From: Alectoria sarmentosa
Taxonomy: Eukaryota; Ascomycota; Lecanoromycetes; Lecanorales; Parmeliaceae
Direction: 5' to 3'
Assembly (NCBI GenBank): GCA_009733775.1
Contig: WOGZ01000064.1
Coordinates: 1-64,000, forward strand
DNA: 64,000 nucleotides
Shown: piece by piece, positions 62,959 to 64,000 of the stretch
Layout: each line of letters starts with the position of its first letter
Position numbering within the stretch: the first letter of the stretch is position 1
Program-made: the position numbers and the translations under genes
Notes under the pieces: generated by a model
Told to the model about the DNA's origin: nothing
The model's input: only the letters and a program-made list of their open reading frames with translations
Database searches by the model: none

Positions 62959-64000
62959 GCTCGCGTGGTATTATGATCAAGTGATTCTTTTGGGGTTCGA
63001 TTGTGCTGAATTTAGATGAGTCTGTCGAAATTGTATATGTAGAGTTTCATAATTTGCGCGGGGCAATACGTCGAGAACGTCATGCTGCATATCACACATC
63101 TCAAATCAATCGCGAGTATTCTCCTCAAACGAAGTTTCCAGTGGATACATAGACGTGGTGCTTCTGGTGCCTTGCCTCTAGATGAGAGCTGGAAAAAAGA
63201 TTGCAATGAGGGGCCGCGAAATTCGCAAACTGCATTTTCTACCATCTTCTGAAAGTCGACCACGACGACATTGGTTATGAAAATTCTAATTCAAACGTTG
63301 CTCTTCATCCATTATACTACGAACCATAAAGTGGTTTTTCTAAGAATACGCTATGTCTCGTCATTGTTGAAATATTCAGCCACCCATCTCGCTCCTATGT
63401 CATGGTCAGTTAGTATATTCTGCCCCGAGAACTAGAAATGTGGCATCAATAGGGACTGCCGTTGGAATAGGGTGCGTGGATGGTACCCAACACTAAATCG
63501 TCGGCCGGTCTTGCCGCACGTTGTACATAAGTCGAAATGTACCTGACTTTAGCGCCTTGGAATGAGAGGGCCATGTGCTGACCGCAGAAATCCTTATCAA
63601 CCGGCCATTTTTAGACCATGCTGAGCAAGCGGATATCCACGGTTCTGCCTGGCGCTCGATAGGGACTTGAACCCAGGCGCAGCTGGAAGGAGCGAGAGGC
63701 ATCCGGCTGACTTGGAGCATCGAGAACCACTGCATATTTAGTATTGTGTGGACAAAGCACCGCAAGCCTTTCGGAAGCTGCTCCGCATAAGGAAGATTAA
63801 GTTAGGCAGGAGGAAATATCGCTGCTGGGGTGCAAGCTCTGCATGATGGCGTGACCAGACGGCGTCAGATCCCTGTAGCAAATCAGCTTCGAAACTGAGG
63901 CAGCGAATGGCCATTCACACCTCCATGACTCGAGTCATGTTGGGCACGCTATGACTTCTAGCACTTCTGGCATATCTCCTCGGTGTTCACGATTATTCGA
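62959..64000. other. Right-end stretch without a recognised gene
   Basis: Short minus-strand frames (63012-63263, 63493-63765) show no protein-family content. The left edge is the promoter of the broken methyltransferase. No RNA gene was identified. Confidence 0.45.

Noticed and set aside
63640..63690. tRNA-like T-arm (GGTTCAAGTCC on the minus strand)
   Set aside because: Only three of five T-stem pairs form, and no matching acceptor stem, D-arm or anticodon arm lies at the right distance.

Overview
This window comes from a filamentous ascomycete (Pezizomycotina). Genes carry many short introns (about 45-90 nt) with GTAAGT- or GTGAGT-like donors and CTAAC-like branch sites. There are no operons. 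The recognisable genes are fungal: the pH-sensing protein PalI/Rim9, autophagy protein Atg29, DUF3433 and DUF7918 proteins, a chitin-binding glyoxal oxidase, a rhodopsin-domain 7TM protein and an Mcp2-like ABC1 kinase. I cannot name the class or genus. Exon structures were worked out by hand from splice signals and reading frame; all homology calls are from memory of the families, without a search.

Layout. 0-8.4 kb: two unassigned proteins (1997-3025 minus; 4807-5442 plus), a belt of simple-sequence repeats (about 5.6-7.4 kb) and a small coiled-coil gene. 9.1-12.1 kb: a decayed NLR/STAND-type gene (N-terminal signalling domain remnant plus ankyrin repeats) next to a 390-bp tandem duplication whose copies differ mostly by transitions, as repeat-induced point mutation (RIP) would leave. 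14.2-20.2 kb: three minus-strand enzymes, namely a D-2-hydroxyacid dehydrogenase (with a GC-AG intron), a KduD-like short-chain dehydrogenase and a secreted glyoxal oxidase with two CBM18 modules. 21.5-29.1 kb: acetyl-CoA transporter, DUF7918 protein, ATG29 (with a predicted 10-nt exon) and the 7TM protein. 29.1-33.4 kb: no gene recognised.

33.4-45.4 kb is accessory in character. It holds a polytopic membrane protein of unknown role, a 36-aa signal-peptide-like ORF, a gene joining a STAND-type N-terminal domain to ubiquitin-like domains (with an in-frame TAG), three small secreted proteins that look like diverged paralogues, and a frame-broken gene with a 9-bp minisatellite. 47-62 kb is mostly conserved housekeeping: a proline-rich membrane protein, a DUF3433 protein, PalI, an Mcp2-like kinase, an unassigned acidic protein and a wax-synthase/MBOAT-like acyltransferase. 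The right end carries a class I methyltransferase frame broken by two nonsense codons.

Functional links are inference. Glyoxal oxidase, 2-hydroxyacid dehydrogenase and the KduD-like enzyme could act together on small aldehydes and keto acids released from plant cell walls. The secreted-protein trio, the decayed NLR and the ubiquitin-like/STAND protein suggest a locus under interaction or self-recognition selection. No tRNA, rRNA, CRISPR array or intact transposon was recognised.
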